NCBI GenBank assembly: GCA_021809495.1
Contig: JAKAZI010000009.1
Location: 1-41,282 of the forward strand
Direction: 5' to 3'
Source: Actinomycetes bacterium
Lineage (GTDB): Bacteria; Actinomycetota; Acidimicrobiia; Acidimicrobiales; RAAP-2
Length of the DNA: 41,282 nt
Shown: positions 37,884 to 41,282 of the stretch, piece by piece
Layout of the letters: each line of letters starts with the position of its first letter
Numbering within the stretch: the stretch's first letter is position 1
Translations under genes and position numbers: made by a program
Notes under the pieces: generated by a model
What the model was told of the DNA's origin: nothing
Databases searched by the model: none
What the model saw: the letters and a program-made list of their open reading frames with translations, nothing else

Positions 37884-39053
37884 TTGCCAACACCACGCGA
37901 TTTACTCAACGCGGCCAAGCAGGCAATTCGCGAGGTTGAGCCGAGCGACGTCGCGGCCCGGTTGGATCACTACCGAATTCTCGACGTGCGCGAGCCCGAC
38001 GAGCACGAGCAGGGAGCCGTGCCGGGAGCGGTGCACATCCCTCGCGGCAACCTCGAGTTCTCGGTCGAGTCACGACTGACCGACAAACACGCACCGATTG
38101 CGGTGTACTGCGCCGGTGGCGTCCGCTCGGCCTTCGCGGCCAAGACCCTCCAGGACCTCGGCTACACCGACGTCGTATCGGTGATCGGTGGATTCAACAA
38201 GTGGAAGGACGAGGGACTCACCTGGTCGACGCCGCGCACGCTCAGCCCCGATCAGCGCAACCGCTACCAGCGACACCTCCTGCTACCGGAGGTGGGCGAC
38301 GAGGGTCAGTTGCGCCTGCTCGACTCGAAGGTGCTCTTGCTCGGGGCCGGGGGACTCGGATCGCCGGCCGCGCTCTACCTCGCCGCCGCGGGCGTAGGCA
38401 CCATCGGCATCATCGACATGGACGTCGTGGACGCGTCCAACCTGCAACGACAGGTCCTGCACAACATGGATCGCATCGGCATGCGCAAGGTCGACAGCGC
38501 CAAGCAGACCCTCACGGCGATCAACCCCGACCTGGACGTGCGCACCTACGACGTTCGATTGGGCGCGGACAACGTGCTCGACATCATCGACGGCTACGAC
38601 GTGATCGTGGACGGGACGGACAACTTCCCCACGCGCTACCTCGTCAACGACGCCGCGCTCGTCAAGCGAATCCCGGTGGTGCACGGTTCGATCTTCCGCT
38701 TCGAGGGACAGGTGACGATCTTCAACCCCTACGTCGGACCGTGCTATCGCTGCATGATCCCCGAGCCGCCGCCGGCCGAACTGGCTCCGAGCTGCGCCGA
38801 GGCCGGTGTCCTGGGGGTGCTGCCCGGCATCGTGGGTTCAATCCAGGCGATCGAGACGATCAAGTTGTTGCTCGAGCTCGGCGATCCGTTGGTCGGCCGA
38901 CTGCTGACCTATGACTCGATGGACCAGAGTTTTCGAACCTTCAAGGTCCGTCGCGACCCCTCCTGCCCGGCCTGCGGCGAGGACGCGGGGCCGATCATCA
39001 TCGCCGAGTACGACGATCTCTGCATGCCCCACGTCGCGGTCAGCGCCTCGTAG
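37884..39053 (+). CDS. Rhodanese (N-terminal) - MoeB/ThiF adenylyltransferase (C-terminal) fusion
   Basis: ILDVREPDEHEQGAVPGAVHIPRG, VYCAGGVRS rhodanese loop; NRYQRHLLLPEVGDEGQLRLLDSKVLLLGAGGLGSPAALYLAAAGVG, DGTDNFPTRYLVND, CYRCMIPEPP, CPAC; TTG with GAAGGAG SD. Confidence 0.9.
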   Translation: MPTPRDLLNAAKQAIREVEPSDVAARLDHYRILDVREPDEHEQGAVPGAVHIPRGNLEFSVESRLTDKHAPIAVYCAGGVRSAFAAKTLQDLGYTDVVSVIGGFNKWKDEGLTWSTPRTLSPDQRNRYQRHLLLPEVGDEGQLRLLDSKVLLLGAGGLGSPAALYLAAAGVGTIGIIDMDVVDASNLQRQVLHNMDRIGMRKVDSAKQTLTAINPDLDVRTYDVRLGADNVLDIIDGYDVIVDGTDNFPTRYLVNDAALVKRIPVVHGSIFRFEGQVTIFNPYVGPCYRCMIPEPPPAELAPSCAEAGVLGVLPGIVGSIQAIETIKLLLELGDPLVGRLLTYDSMDQSFRTFKVRRDPSCPACGEDAGPIIIAEYDDLCMPHVAVSAS

Positions 39054-39076
39054 TCACCGCGGTCGCGATGTCCTGG

Positions 39077-39092
39077 CCCACCACGTCGTGGG
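39077..39092. terminator. Short hairpin between convergent genes
   Basis: CCCAC-CACGTC-GTGGG between the rhodanese-MoeB and RDD stops; no U-tract, so weak. Confidence 0.25.
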
Positions 39093-39629
39093 TCAGTCGT
39101 GTCCCATCACGACGAGGGTCCCCGCGACGCGGTCGTGCAATGTCTGCTTGAGGGGGTTCGCGAGGGGGAACAGCACGTCCACTACGGCGACCATCATCAC
39201 GAAGGACGAGGCGATCGGGTTGTTGAGTAGCGCGATCGCGCTATAGACCGCGACGAACCCCCACCGCCATATGGCCTGATGACGGGTGATCGTTCCCCCC
39301 GTAGCCACGTCGCACACCCGCGTCGCAACGATCCGATTGCCCAGTGTCTGACCTCGCGACGAGGTGAGCATCGCGACCTGGTACACACCCTGGACGGCAA
39401 AGCCGGCGAGCATGCCGACGTGGGAACCCGCGGCCATGGTGACCACCCAGATCACCACGGAGGTCGGTACCAACAGGATGATGTTGTCGGTGAGTGTGGC
39501 CCCGACGCGCCGCCACCAGCCGCCGAGCCGGCCGTGGGAGCCCCTCGCGGGGGTCGGTCCGGAGATCGGGTTCCCGCACACGGGACAGAACGGTCCGCTT
39601 GACTCACTTCCGCAACTGGGGCAGTACAC
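39093..39629 (-). CDS. Zinc-ribbon plus RDD-family membrane protein
   Basis: [21 protein letters not shown] zinc ribbon; [48 protein letters not shown]. Confidence 0.85.
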   Translation of the reverse strand: MYCPSCGSESSGPFCPVCGNPISGPTPARGSHGRLGGWWRRVGATLTDNIILLVPTSVVIWVVTMAAGSHVGMLAGFAVQGVYQVAMLTSSRGQTLGNRIVATRVCDVATGGTITRHQAIWRWGFVAVYSAIALLNNPIASSFVMMVAVVDVLFPLANPLKQTLHDRVAGTLVVMGHD

Positions 39630-39701
39630 CCGTCCATTGTGGTCGATACGAGGTGGTCGCGACGTCCACCCCTAGGAAACGCACCGTCTAATCTACGATT
39701 C

Positions 39702-41282
<1,581 letters not shown>

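Overview
High-GC chromosomal window, probably actinobacterial and possibly Acidimicrobiia-like (inferred from gene content and start-codon usage). It has about 38 tightly packed core and metabolic genes, and I saw no tRNA, rRNA, CRISPR array, phage or transposon. Main blocks: (i) tryptophanase, lgt and a secreted NlpC/P60 protein; (ii) an ethylmalonyl-CoA-pathway-like group (malyl-CoA lyase, NiCoT transporter, methylsuccinyl-CoA dehydrogenase-like, mesaconyl-CoA hydratase-like) followed by mutY and a flavin reductase; (iii) oligopeptidase B; (iv) a SUF Fe-S system split over three transcription units with two sufC genes, a Rieske ferredoxin and a small Cys protein; (v) ACAD, a/b-hydrolase, thiE, Rrf2 and rnhA; (vi) lpdA, a 2-oxoacid dehydrogenase E2, and one ORF fusing LipB to LipA; (vii) a Tat-exported DMFase-like protein; (viii) metH divergent from a cobalamin adenosyltransferase, then pepA, nitroreductase, an inverted rhodanese-MoeB protein, an RDD protein and methylmalonyl-CoA mutase alpha. 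The observations most worth checking are the intact LipB-LipA fusion beside an E2 whose DHRxxDG motif reads DHRICEP, the split SUF locus, a recurrent TANNNT box exactly 6-7 nt before start codons (leaderless mRNAs), and several promoter-embedded palindromes. All calls come from reading the sequence; no database search was run.
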